This document shows positions 7,942 to 16,226 of a stretch of 64,000 bases of DNA, piece by piece. Within the stretch, counting starts at the first letter, position 1, and each line of letters begins with the position of its first letter. This stretch comes from JAUVPB01 sp965223695 (GTDB lineage: Bacteria > Actinomycetota > Thermoleophilia > Gaiellales > Gaiellaceae). Below the pieces are notes generated by a model, which worked only from the letters and a program-made list of their open reading frames with translations, was not told where the DNA came from and ran no database searches. The stretch lies in NCBI GenBank assembly GCA_965223695.1, contig CBDCXJ010000034.1, positions 1 to 64,000 on the forward strand, in the 5' to 3' direction. The position numbers were made by a program, and so were the translations under genes.

Positions 7942-10186
7942 CTAACCGCCCGCAGCGACGGCGGTTTTGTCGGTCTTTCGCTGCGGGAAGTCGAACTCGA
8001 CCTTCCCTTCCTCGTTCAGGACGAGGCGCGCCCGAAACGGCTTGCCGGCCTTGCTGCGGAAGCCGGAAACGACCTCCTTGGTCTTTCCCTCTTCGAGCAG
8101 CTGCCGCGCGAGCTCAGGAGTGATCGTGCGACTGGCGACGCGCTTCCAGATCACGAAGCCGCAGCCGACCTCCTCGCGGTTCTTCCAGCTCGTACAGCCA
8201 TAGGCGCGGCTGTTCTCTTTGATGATCTCGCCGGTCTCGTCACCGCAACGTGGACACGGCCCGAGCTCTACCCGCTCGGGGCGCAGCTTCTCGGCGTCGA
8301 GCGCCTCGATTCGATCGACGGTCTCCTTGGCAAATGCCGCGATGCCATCAATGAAGCCCTTGCGGTCGCCGCTGCCCTTCTCGATCTCGCTGAGGCGATG
8401 CTCCCACTCGCCCGTCAAGTCGGGCTGGGTGAGGGCATGGCCGTCGAGCATGTTCACCACCTGGAGGCCCTTGGGCGTCGGCATCAGCTCGCGACCGCCG
8501 CGCTCGATGTATTCGCGGCGGATGAGCGTCTCGATGATCTCGGCGCGGGTCGCAGGCGTCCCGAGGCCGCCGGTCTTCATGGCCTCGCGAAGCTCCTCGT
8601 CCTCGACGAACTTGCCGGCCGTCTCCATCGCAGAGAGCAGGGTGGCCTCGTTGTAGCGGGGCGGCGGCTTCGTCTCCTTCGCCTCCATCGTCGCCTCGGC
8701 GCAGCGCACCTTCATCCCTTCCTCGAGCTCGGGCAGCTCGCCGCCCTCGGTGCTGTCCTCGTCCTGCGCCTTGGGCTCGTCGGGCTCGACTCCGTAAATC
8801 GCACGCCAACCGGCCTCGAGCGTGATCTTGCCGCGGGTGCGGAAATGCTCCTTGTCGACCTCGGTGACGACCAGCGTCCTGGCGTACTTGGCCGGAGGGT
8901 GGAAGACCGCGAGGAAGCGCTTCGTCACGAGATCGAAGATCTTCTGCTCGTCCTCTGAGAACTCGTCGGTGTCGTGCTGGACGTCGGTTGGGATGATCGC
9001 GTGGTGGTCATCGACGCGATCGTCGTTGACGATGCGCGAGAGCGGCACTTCGTTGCCCGATCCGAACAGATCGATGACGTTCTGCGCGAACGGCGCGTAG
9101 GCCGGAATCGGCAGCAACGTCTCGGCGATCGGCACTAGCTGTGGGACCATGTCGCCCGAGAGGTAGCGCGACGACGTTCGTGGGTAGGTCAGCGCCTTCT
9201 TGCCTTCGTAGAGCGACTGGGGCGGCCGAGAGCGTCCGGCGTGCCGAGAAGCCGAAACGCGAGTTCGCGTCGCGCTGCAGGCTGGTCAGGTCGTAGAGAA
9301 GCGGTGCCCGTTCGGTCTGCTTCTTGCGCTCGGCCTTGACGACCGTGCCGTCCGCGCCAGAGACGCGGCTGACGATGTCGGTGGCCTGGCCTTCCTTCTT
9401 GATCCGGCTCTGGTCGCGTTCGGTTTCTCGTCGCTCTTCGAGCTCGACCGAGTACCAGAGGCCGGTGTAGCCGGCCCGGCTGGGCGACTCGAACGTGCCA
9501 TGGACGAGCCAGTACGGCTCGGGCGTGAAGGCCTGTATCTCACGTTCGCGCTTGACCATCAGGGCGAGCGTTGGCGTCTGCACGCGGCCAAGCGACACGA
9601 CGCCGCCGACCCAGGCGCGGCCGCGAAGTGTGGCGGCGCGAGTTGCGTTCATTCCGACGAGCCAATCGGCCTCGGAGCGCGAGCGGGCGGCAGCCTCGAG
9701 CGGTCCGAGCTCCTCGGCGGGACGCAACTCCTCGAAGCCGTCCTTGATCGCCTGCTTGGTCATGCTCGAAATCCAGAGGCGCTGAATCGGCTTGGGCTCG
9801 TTGCCCTTGCCCCAGTCGACGGTGTCGATGATGTAGGCGAAGATCAGCTCGCCTTCGCGACCGGCGTCACAGGCGTTGATGACCTGGGAGACGTCGTCGC
9901 GCACCAGCAGCTTGTGGATCACGTTGAGCTGCTTGGTCGACTTCGCATCGCGCGGCTTGAGCTTGAACTCCTTCGGAACGATCGGCAGGTCGTCGAACTT
10001 CCACCGCTTCAGCTTCTCGTCGTAGTCCTCGGGCTCGGCAAGCGTGACGAGATGGCCCACGGCCCAGCCGATGACATACTCGTCGGACTCGAGGTACCCG
10101 CGATGTTTTTTGAACGCCCCTGGAAGGGCGTTCGAGAGGTCGGTACCAACGGACGGTTTCTCGGCGACTATCAGAGTCTTGGACAC
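7942..10186 (-). pseudogene. topB: DNA topoisomerase III (type IA), split by a +1 frameshift
   Basis: The two halves join into a type IA topoisomerase of about 747 residues. The first half (from GTG 10186) starts MSKTLIVAEKPSVG, a TOPRIM domain with DAGREGEL at 107-114. The second half, in another frame, begins around YEGKKALTYPRTSSRYLSGD with the catalytic Tyr in YPRTS and ends with a zinc-ribbon-like segment (CPRCG...YGCTSW) and a basic tail. The break is at 9219-9222, where GCCGCCCCAGTCG has one C too many for LSAAQSLYEG. As read, the protein would end before its active-site Tyr. A homopolymer read error is likely. There is no Shine-Dalgarno; a TAACGT -10 sits at -12 to -7. Confidence 0.8.
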
Positions 10187-10192
10187 GGCAAC

Positions 10193-10205
10193 ACGTTAGC
10201 TAACG
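10193..10205 (-). promoter_or_regulatory. leaderless -10 box overlapping a 12-bp palindrome
   Basis: TAACGT (10193-10198, minus strand) is at -12 to -7 from the topB GTG. It is embedded in the perfect palindrome CGTTAGCTAACG (10194-10205), a plausible repressor operator over the promoter. No regulator can be assigned. Confidence 0.45.
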
Positions 10206-10394
10206 CTCAGGTTACGGCCTCGCTGTGGGTCTCAATATCGGACGGACGGGACGTGCCCTTTACCGCAGCTCGACCGGCGCCAATCGCCACGGCAAGGCGT
10301 GAGCCACTAGCATGCCGCTGTTCGTCACCCCCCGGACGACACACGTTGTTCACCGATGCGCGCGCCTCTCGTGGGCGCGCGTAGTCTGCGGGCG

Positions 10395-10436
10395 ATGAAC
10401 CCGGCCATGCTGGCGGCCCTCGCCGTCCTTCGATGA
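10395..10436 (+). CDS. 13-residue leader peptide coupled to exonuclease gene
   Basis: ATG 10395 opens MNPAMLAALAVLR and stops with a TGA that overlaps the exonuclease ATG (ATGA at 10433-10436). A TAGTCT -10 box at 10382-10387 is spaced for a leaderless start at this ATG, whereas the exonuclease ATG itself has no ribosome-binding site. Translation of the leader could deliver ribosomes to the exonuclease start. Alternatively the gene really starts here and a base is missing. Confidence 0.35.
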   Translation: MNPAMLAALAVLR

Positions 10437-11281
10437 CGGCGCGGCCGTTGCTGGTCGTCGACGGCGACTCGCTCGCGCACCGAGCCTTCCACGGGCTGCC
10501 GAAGTCGACCAAGGACGCCAACGGGCGGCCCGCCAACATGCTGGCCGGTCTCGCGAACATGCTCACCACACTGTGGGACGCGTCTCGACCGCGAACGATT
10601 CTGACCTGCTGGGACACGCTCACCACGCCCACCTACCGGCACGAGACGCTGGCTAGCTACCAGGAAGGGCGCGAGTTCGACCCCGAGCTGCTCGAGCAGC
10701 TCGATCGGCTACCGGGCCTCTCGGAGGCTTTTGGCTTTCCTCAAGCGAAAGCGCCGGGCTATGAGGCCGATGACTTCCTAGCCGCGGCGTGCGCGGTCGA
10801 ACGGGAGCAGGATGGAGTGGCTGCGGTCGTCACGAGTGACCGGGATGCGTTTCAGCTGGTCAGCGACTCGGTCATGGTCTTGCTGCCGAAACGGGGAGTG
10901 TCGGAGCTCGAACATGTCGGACCGCACGAGGTGATGGAGCGCTACGGCGTCCGGCCCGACCAGGTCGTGGATTTCATTGCGCTGCGTGGCGACCCGTCAG
11001 ACCGGATTCCCGGCGCGAAGGGCATCGGGCCGGTCCGCGCAGCCGCCCTGCTCGCCGAGCACGGCTCGCTCGAAGCGATCCTCGAGGCCGGCCGCTTCGA
11101 GAGCGAAGCAGAGGCACTGCGCACGTACCGCGAGATCGCGACGATGCGGGAGGACGCGCCCCTCCCACCGCTGCCCGACGCGGCTCCCGACTGGGACGGC
11201 GCCGCCCGCTGGGCCAGGGAGGCGGGGCTAGGACGAGTCGCCGAGAGGATCGAAGGCCGCCTCGACCAGGAGCGCTGCTAG
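10433..11281 (+). CDS. 5'-3' exonuclease, PolA N-terminal type
   Basis: This stand-alone 282-residue 5' nuclease resembles the N-terminal domain of DNA polymerase I (FEN family), which removes flaps and RNA primers. Acidic metal-site motifs are present: LLVVDGDSLAHRAFHG at 6-21, GYEADDFLAAA near 116, VVTSDRDAFQLV near 136, and the helix-hairpin-helix region RGDPSDRIPGAKGIGPV near 182. No polymerase domain follows. The stop overlaps the convergent lutC end by 4 nt. The start at 10433 is coupled to a possible leader peptide. Confidence 0.9.
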   Translation: MTARPLLVVDGDSLAHRAFHGLPKSTKDANGRPANMLAGLANMLTTLWDASRPRTILTCWDTLTTPTYRHETLASYQEGREFDPELLEQLDRLPGLSEAFGFPQAKAPGYEADDFLAAACAVEREQDGVAAVVTSDRDAFQLVSDSVMVLLPKRGVSELEHVGPHEVMERYGVRPDQVVDFIALRGDPSDRIPGAKGIGPVRAAALLAEHGSLEAILEAGRFESEAEALRTYREIATMREDAPLPPLPDAAPDWDGAARWAREAGLGRVAERIEGRLDQERC

Positions 11282-11685
11282 GCGGAAGCGCCCGCCTCGC
11301 GACGCGCTCCTGGCGGGACAAGGGCCACATGCTGCTCACGGGGCCCATGGACGCCGAGCGCGAGAATCTGCTCGATATCGGCGCTCTTGCTCGGGCCCGA
11401 GATGATCGCGAGCGAGCTCGGCAGACGCCCATCGAGCGCGGCGAAGAGCGCCGCGAGATCGGGCAGCAAGAGTCGCTCGTCGAGGACCACGATGTGAACG
11501 TCGGGGAGCAGCGAGCTCGCGCGCGCCTCGGTCGGAGCGGCGGCGAGCACGACACTGCCAGGGTCTGCGAGGCCGAAGATCGCCGCCGAGCGGCCAGCGT
11601 CGGCGATGTCGGGAACGACGCCGCGATGGACGATCAGCCCGTTGCGCTCTGCGTTGGCGGTGAACGTCTCGACGAGGTCGCTCAT
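11278..11685 (-). CDS. lutC: LutC/YkgG-family LUD protein, lactate utilization
   Basis: This 135-residue LUD-domain protein is shorter than typical LutC (about 200-240 residues). It is the third gene of a LutABC set that oxidises L-lactate to pyruvate. The start ATG 11685 overlaps the lutB stop (ATGA). Visible family features are the glycine/alanine-rich core (IFGLADPGSVVLAAAPTEAR) and LPDVHIVVLDERLLLPD near residue 67. The start MSDLVETFTANAERNG lacks the longer N-terminal region of Bacillus LutC. Confidence 0.75.
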   Translation of the reverse strand: MSDLVETFTANAERNGLIVHRGVVPDIADAGRSAAIFGLADPGSVVLAAAPTEARASSLLPDVHIVVLDERLLLPDLAALFAALDGRLPSSLAIISGPSKSADIEQILALGVHGPREQHVALVPPGARREAGASA

Positions 11686-13064
11686 CGCGCATCCCTGTAG
11701 CGGCGCCGTGCGAAGCTCGGCAGCTCGCGGCCGCTCGCCCAGACCTTGCCCGGGCCGAGAACCGCAGCCCAGCGCTGTGTGATGCGAGCCAGTGATGTGC
11801 TCAGTCGGTAGCCGATGGGCGTCGACCAGGCATGCGACCAGAGCCAGAAGCCGAGCCGCTCGTGCCAGGGAGCATTGCGGCTCTCGACGAGGTCGCGGCG
11901 CAGCTCGAGCAGGAGCTCGTGGAGTGGGATCTTGACGGGACACGCCTCGGTGCACGCGCCGCAGAGCGACGACGCATGCGGCAGACCGGGTGCGTCATCG
12001 AGGCCCACGAGCAGGGGGACAAGCACCGCCCCCATCGGCCCGGAATACACAGGGCCATAGGCCTCGCCAGCAGTGTGGCGATAGACGGGGCAGACGTTGA
12101 GGCAGGCGCCGCAGCGAATACAGGCGAGCATCTCCTCGTACTTGCTGTCGAGAAGGTTGCGCCGCCCGTTCTCGAGGAAGACGACGTGCAGCTCGTCCGG
12201 GCCGTCCTGCTCGCCCTCGCGGCGAGGGCCGGTCACGAGGTGTGTGTAGCTGGTCAGCGGCTGGCCGGTTGCGCTCCGACCCAGTAGCTCGAGCAGGTCT
12301 GGAAGGTCATCGAGCCGCTCGACCAGGCGCTCGATTCCGGTGACCGCGATGTGCACCTTCGGGAGCGATGCGACCAGGCGTCCGTTGCCCTCATTGGTGA
12401 CGGTCACGATCGTCCCTGTCTCGGCGACAACGAAGTTGGCCCCGGTCACACCAACGTCTGCAGTCAGGAAGACTTCGCGAAGCTGGCGACGCGCGGCCGC
12501 GGTCAGCGCTTCGAGCTCGGGCGCGACCTCGACTCCCTCGATCTCGCTGAAGAGGCGCGCCACATCCTCCTTCGACTTTTCGATTGCGGGCGCGACGATA
12601 TGGACCGGGTGCTCGTTCTCGAGCTGGAGGATGTACTCGCCGAGGTCGGTCTCGACCGACCTCAAGCCAGCCCCTTCAAGCGCGTCGTTGAGCGCGATCT
12701 CCTCGGTTGCCATCGACTTCGACTTCGCGACCAGCTTCGCGCCTCGCCGACGGCAGACGTCGACGATGTAGGCGTTGGCCTCCTCTGCGGTCGCGCAGAC
12801 GGCGACATGCCCGCCCATGGCCTCGAGCCGCTCTCGGAAGCGCTCGAGATTACGATCGAGGTCGCGAATCGCGCGCATTCTGATCTCATGGGCGCGCTCC
12901 CGCCGGGCCTCGACATCACCGAGCTCCTCCCAGGCGCGGACGCGCTCGTTGCGAAGCCGCGCGGTCGAGCTGTCGATCACCCCCTGAACACGCTGGTCGG
13001 CGAGCTTGCCGCGCGCGATCACGCGGAAGCGCTGCCTGGGCTGCGTCAGATCAGACAGCGTCAA
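11682..13064 (-). CDS. lutB: LutB iron-sulfur protein, lactate utilization
   Basis: This protein of about 460 residues has an N-terminal LUD domain (KSKSMATEEIALNDALEG, then VGVTGANFVVAETGTIV) and a C-terminal ferredoxin-like region with two cysteine clusters (CIRCGACLNVCPVY and CGACTEACPVKIP) for two [4Fe-4S] centres. It should pass electrons from LutA-bound substrate oxidation. The start is uncertain: TTG 13064 overlaps the lutA end, and GTG 13022 is the next candidate. An in-frame ATG at 13109 would lie well inside lutA. It sits between lutA and lutC with overlaps on both sides. Confidence 0.85.
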   Translation of the reverse strand: MTLSDLTQPRQRFRVIARGKLADQRVQGVIDSSTARLRNERVRAWEELGDVEARRERAHEIRMRAIRDLDRNLERFRERLEAMGGHVAVCATAEEANAYIVDVCRRRGAKLVAKSKSMATEEIALNDALEGAGLRSVETDLGEYILQLENEHPVHIVAPAIEKSKEDVARLFSEIEGVEVAPELEALTAAARRQLREVFLTADVGVTGANFVVAETGTIVTVTNEGNGRLVASLPKVHIAVTGIERLVERLDDLPDLLELLGRSATGQPLTSYTHLVTGPRREGEQDGPDELHVVFLENGRRNLLDSKYEEMLACIRCGACLNVCPVYRHTAGEAYGPVYSGPMGAVLVPLLVGLDDAPGLPHASSLCGACTEACPVKIPLHELLLELRRDLVESRNAPWHERLGFWLWSHAWSTPIGYRLSTSLARITQRWAAVLGPGKVWASGRELPSFARRRYRDAR

Positions 13065-13746
13065 CCCCCTGGCGCAGGGCCGTGGCGAGATGGACGACCG
13101 GGAGGCCACCGGCTCTCGTCGTCCGGCCGCCGAGGTGCATCAGGCAGCCCGGGTCAGCGGTGACGAGAGCCTCGGCACCGACGTCCCGTGCCCCGGCGAG
13201 CTTGTCGTCTGCCATCGAGACCGATACTTCGGGTTGGCGAACCGAGAATGTCCCGCCGAAGCCACAACAGAGATCGGGCCGCACGAGTGGGACGAGGGTG
13301 GCGCCCGTGCGCTCGAGCAGCCGGCGAGGCGCGTCATGGATGCCGAGGTCGCGCAGCATGTGGCAGGAGTCGTGGTAGGCGAGCGTCCGCCCGCGGTTCG
13401 TCTGGGTCAGCTCGACCCCGAGGTGGTCGAGGTACGACGCAAGCTCCCACACCTCGTGAGGCTCGGTGCCGAGGAGCTCTGGGAGGTAGTGCGACGCCAT
13501 GGTCGCGCATGAGCCCGATGGAACGATGACCGGGGCATCGTGCGAGAACGCCTTCGCGAACGTCTTCGCGACGCGTCGCGCGGCTGTTCGGTGGCCCGAG
13601 TTGAAGGCGGGCTGCCCGCAGCACACCTGCCGCTTGACGAAGCTGACCTCGACGCCCGCGTCGCCGAGCAGCCTCTCGGCGTCACGGATGGCATCGGGGA
13701 ATAGCAGATCCCCCAGGCAGGTGGCAAAGAGCTGAACCCGGCGCAA
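13051..13746 (-). CDS. lutA: LutA cysteine-rich (CCG-domain) protein, lactate utilization
   Basis: This protein of about 231 residues has two CCG domains, as in LutA and the heterodisulfide-reductase/GlpC superfamily: RQVCCGQPAFNSGH in the first half and RPDLCCGFGGTFSV in the second, with HDSCHMLRDLG between. These cysteines bind a non-cubane or [4Fe-4S] cluster. The start TTG 13746 is only 4 nt past the cupin stop, so the cupin, lutA, lutB and lutC form one operon. A longer frame to 13875 would overlap the cupin gene and is rejected. Confidence 0.8.
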   Translation of the reverse strand: MRRVQLFATCLGDLLFPDAIRDAERLLGDAGVEVSFVKRQVCCGQPAFNSGHRTAARRVAKTFAKAFSHDAPVIVPSGSCATMASHYLPELLGTEPHEVWELASYLDHLGVELTQTNRGRTLAYHDSCHMLRDLGIHDAPRRLLERTGATLVPLVRPDLCCGFGGTFSVRQPEVSVSMADDKLAGARDVGAEALVTADPGCLMHLGGRTTRAGGLPVVHLATALRQGVDAV

Positions 13747-13750
13747 CGAC

Positions 13751-14104
13751 CTAGCCGGCTTGCTCGATGAGTGCTCTGTAGTCCTCGCGGATCGGGTGGA
13801 AGAAGTCGAGAACCGCGCAGCCCTCGGGTCCCGCCGCACCCGCGTGCTCGGTGTTGCCGGGGATCGTGTAGGCACCGCCGGGGCCGAGCCGGTGGTCCTC
13901 GCCGGCGATCGTCATGACGATCTCGCCCGAGACGACGTAGCCGATCTGCTCGTGAGGGTGTGAGTGCAGCGGCACGACGCCGTCGGGCTCGAGCTCGACG
14001 AGGTTGAGCATCGCTGCGTCGCCGAACAGAGCTTTCATCTGAACCCCGTCCGCGATCTGGGTCGGTGACAAGCCATGAATCGAGGCGACCTGTGGCTCTG
14101 ACAT
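13751..14104 (-). CDS. small cupin-domain protein leading the lut operon
   Basis: This 117-residue single-domain cupin has motif 1 with two His and a Glu-type metal site (PLHSHPHEQIGYVVSGE, about 61-77) and motif 2 (GGAYTIPGNTEHAG). Reaction unknown; as first gene before lutABC it may act on a related hydroxy or oxo acid or bind a metabolite. The start ATG 14104 is preferred over ATG 14116 because a TATGGT -10 box lies at -13 to -8, which implies a nearly leaderless transcript for the whole operon. Confidence 0.75.
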   Translation of the reverse strand: MSEPQVASIHGLSPTQIADGVQMKALFGDAAMLNLVELEPDGVVPLHSHPHEQIGYVVSGEIVMTIAGEDHRLGPGGAYTIPGNTEHAGAAGPEGCAVLDFFHPIREDYRALIEQAG

Positions 14105-14111
14105 GGACTGA

Positions 14112-14117
14112 ACCATA
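14112..14117 (-). promoter_or_regulatory. -10 box TATGGT of the cupin-lutABC operon
   Basis: TATGGT on the minus strand, 7 nt before ATG 14104, with no Shine-Dalgarno in between. Confidence 0.4.
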
Positions 14118-14187
14118 GTGCCTCGCCGGGCGAGAGATGCCCAGGTTGGGGACCGACCCGGGCGGGCCGTACCGCCGATCGAGGGGG

Positions 14188-15147
14188 CTACTTTCCCCTG
14201 GTGCGGAGGATCTTGGCCGACGTCTGCGGCGAGACGTTGCGACCCGTGACCAGCACGACCGGCCTCGTGTTGCCGAAATCGATCTTCTCGGCGAGCACGG
14301 CCGAGGAAGCCACCGCCCCGGCGCCCTCGACGATCAGACCGTGCTCGGTCGCCAGGTAGCGCATGCCCGCTTCGATCTCTTTCTCAGAGACCGAGACGAT
14401 CGAGTCGACGTAGCGCTGCGCGAGGTCGAGCGTGATCGCCCCCTCCTCGAGATTGCCGGCAAGGCTGTCGGCCAGCGTCGACTTGCCCTTGACCCGTTTG
14501 GCCTTGCCGCCGTCGAAAGCGGTGCTGAGCGCCGGCGCGTTCTCGGCGCCGACGCCGATTACGCGGACGCCCGTCCGCTGCGTCGCCCAGAGTGCAACAC
14601 CGCTGAGCAGGCCGCCGCCTCCGACGGGGCAGACGATCGTGAGCGCCCCCTCTATGCGTTTAAGAAGCTCGACGGCGATGGTTCCCTGCCCCGCGACGAC
14701 AAGCCGATCGTTGTAGGGCGAGATGAAGCGCCCATCCTTGCTCGAGAGCTTGAGGGCGTGGCGCTCGGCAGTGTCATACGACGCGCCGTACTTGACGACC
14801 TTGACCTCGAGCCCCTCGAGTGCCCTGAGCTTCGACGCCTCGACGCCCTCGGGCACGACGACCGTTGACTCGAGCTCGAGCACGGCGGCGGCATGCGCGA
14901 CGGCAAGAGCGTGGTTACCCATCGAGGCGCTGACGACATGCGTCCCCGTCGCGAGCGGCATCAGGGCGGTCAGCGCACCGCGAATCTTGAACGAGCCGGT
15001 CGGCTGCAACGTCTCTACGGCAAGGACCGATCCCTGTCGAAGCTTCGGCGCGTCGACGACCGTGACCGGTCGCACGAGACCGGCGATGCGCGACGAGGCA
15101 TCGAGCACGTCGGCTCTGGTCGGCGGAACTGGTCGCGCGCGTGCCAT
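14188..15147 (-). CDS. PLP-dependent threonine/serine dehydratase-like protein
   Basis: This 319-residue fold-type II PLP enzyme has the Schiff-base lysine in PTGSFKIRGA (about residue 54), the substrate loop SASMGNHALAVAHAA (the family's S-x-GNHA) and the phosphate-binding glycine loop PVGGGGLLSG. This fits biosynthetic or catabolic threonine dehydratase, or serine racemase. There is no C-terminal ACT domain, so it should not be isoleucine-regulated. It starts 5 nt after the LLM oxidoreductase stop and is probably co-transcribed with it. Confidence 0.8.
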   Translation of the reverse strand: MARARPVPPTRADVLDASSRIAGLVRPVTVVDAPKLRQGSVLAVETLQPTGSFKIRGALTALMPLATGTHVVSASMGNHALAVAHAAAVLELESTVVVPEGVEASKLRALEGLEVKVVKYGASYDTAERHALKLSSKDGRFISPYNDRLVVAGQGTIAVELLKRIEGALTIVCPVGGGGLLSGVALWATQRTGVRVIGVGAENAPALSTAFDGGKAKRVKGKSTLADSLAGNLEEGAITLDLAQRYVDSIVSVSEKEIEAGMRYLATEHGLIVEGAGAVASSAVLAEKIDFGNTRPVVLVTGRNVSPQTSAKILRTRGK

Positions 15148-15152
15148 TCAGC

Positions 15153-16082
15153 TCACCCGGCCGCCTGGCGCAGCGCCGGCAGAAGCATCGTTCCGATCTC
15201 GTCGGCCGAGTCCGCCGGCTCCTGGCCTTCGGCTGGGACCGGGAAGAGCACGAGATGCGTGGTGCCGACATCGCGAAACTCGAGCAGGCCCTCGACGCAG
15301 GCGTCGACATCGCCGGCGACGTTGTAGCGCCCGGCGAGATCGCCCACGAAGCGAGGCTCGTTGTAGCGCCAAGCGAGATGCTCGTCGGCCCTGGTCTGCG
15401 CCTCGTCGGGGTCGTCTCCGAGAGCGAGGTAGGTATACGCACCCCAGGCGTAGTCAGCCGGCAGCTCGCGCCCCACTTTCTCGGCGTCGTCACGGATGAA
15501 GTCGAAGGTGCGTCTCACGCTCTTTGGTGTGTACATGTAGGGAAGCCACCCGTCGGCGAGCCGTGCGGCACGGCGCTGCGTCGGCTCCTGTCGCCCGGCG
15601 ACCCAGAGCGGCGGACCGCCCTCTTGCGCGGGGGTCGGCTCGAGCCAGACATCATCGAGCTGGAAGATCTCGCCGTCGTAGGAAAAGCGCTCACCGGTGA
15701 AGTACTTCCGCAAGATCTCGAGTGATTCCTGCGTCCGCCGTCCTTTTCGCTCGAGCGGGATGTCGGTGGCTTCGAACTCCTTCGGGTAGTCGCCGCCCAC
15801 CCCGAGGCACAGAATCAGCCGCCCATTCGAGACGAGATCGACCCCGGTGAACTCTTTGGCGAGCAGCGTCGGATGCCGCAGCGGAGCGATCGTGGCGGCC
15901 GGTCCGATGGCGATCTTCTCAGTGACGGCGGCCATCGCCGCACACATCGTGACGGCGTCCCAGGTGGGCCGGTGAAACATGATGTGCTCACCGGTGAACA
16001 GCCCGTCGAACCCGAGCTCCTCGACGCGGCGATACGCGTCGACCCCCCACCACTCTCCACCACATGAGATGCCGACAAACAC
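15153..16082 (-). CDS. LLM-class F420/flavin-dependent oxidoreductase
   Basis: This 309-residue TIM-barrel protein of the luciferase-like monooxygenase superfamily shows typical features: MFVGISCGGEWWGVDAYRRV at the start, the non-prolyl cis-peptide region near AIGPAATIAPLRHP, and SNGRLILCLGVGGDYPKEF, the cofactor-binding strand-loop. It is one of four LLM proteins in the window. The cofactor is probably F420 given the likely actinomycete host, but FMN cannot be excluded. Start GTG 16082. It is followed at once by the PLP dehydratase. Confidence 0.75.
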   Translation of the reverse strand: MFVGISCGGEWWGVDAYRRVEELGFDGLFTGEHIMFHRPTWDAVTMCAAMAAVTEKIAIGPAATIAPLRHPTLLAKEFTGVDLVSNGRLILCLGVGGDYPKEFEATDIPLERKGRRTQESLEILRKYFTGERFSYDGEIFQLDDVWLEPTPAQEGGPPLWVAGRQEPTQRRAARLADGWLPYMYTPKSVRRTFDFIRDDAEKVGRELPADYAWGAYTYLALGDDPDEAQTRADEHLAWRYNEPRFVGDLAGRYNVAGDVDACVEGLLEFRDVGTTHLVLFPVPAEGQEPADSADEIGTMLLPALRQAAG

Positions 16083-16226
16083 GCCGGCCGGATCGTAGCG
16101 CCCCGCTCAGACTCGTTGCGTTTGAAACAAGCCTGAGACCAGGGGGTAAATGTGCTGTTTGCAGGAACTTCTTGCTATCGAGCGGTACCTTGAAGTCGCC
16201 GAAAAACCCCGGGCCGAACTACGCGG

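Noticed and set aside
7922..7943. GGGCTAGCG...GGGCTAACC near the topB stop as a hairpin or attachment site
   Set aside because: It is a short imperfect direct repeat, not an inverted repeat, and has no integrase nearby.
13747..13875. N-terminal extension of LutA
   Set aside because: It would lie inside the cupin gene and consists of Ser/Arg/Thr-rich shadow sequence; family similarity begins at TTG 13746.
16083..16226. promoter or structured RNA upstream of the LLM gene at 16082
   Set aside because: The 144-nt gap is more A+T-rich than its surroundings and has a GTTTGAAAC palindrome-like element, but no box at a convincing distance and no stable hairpin.
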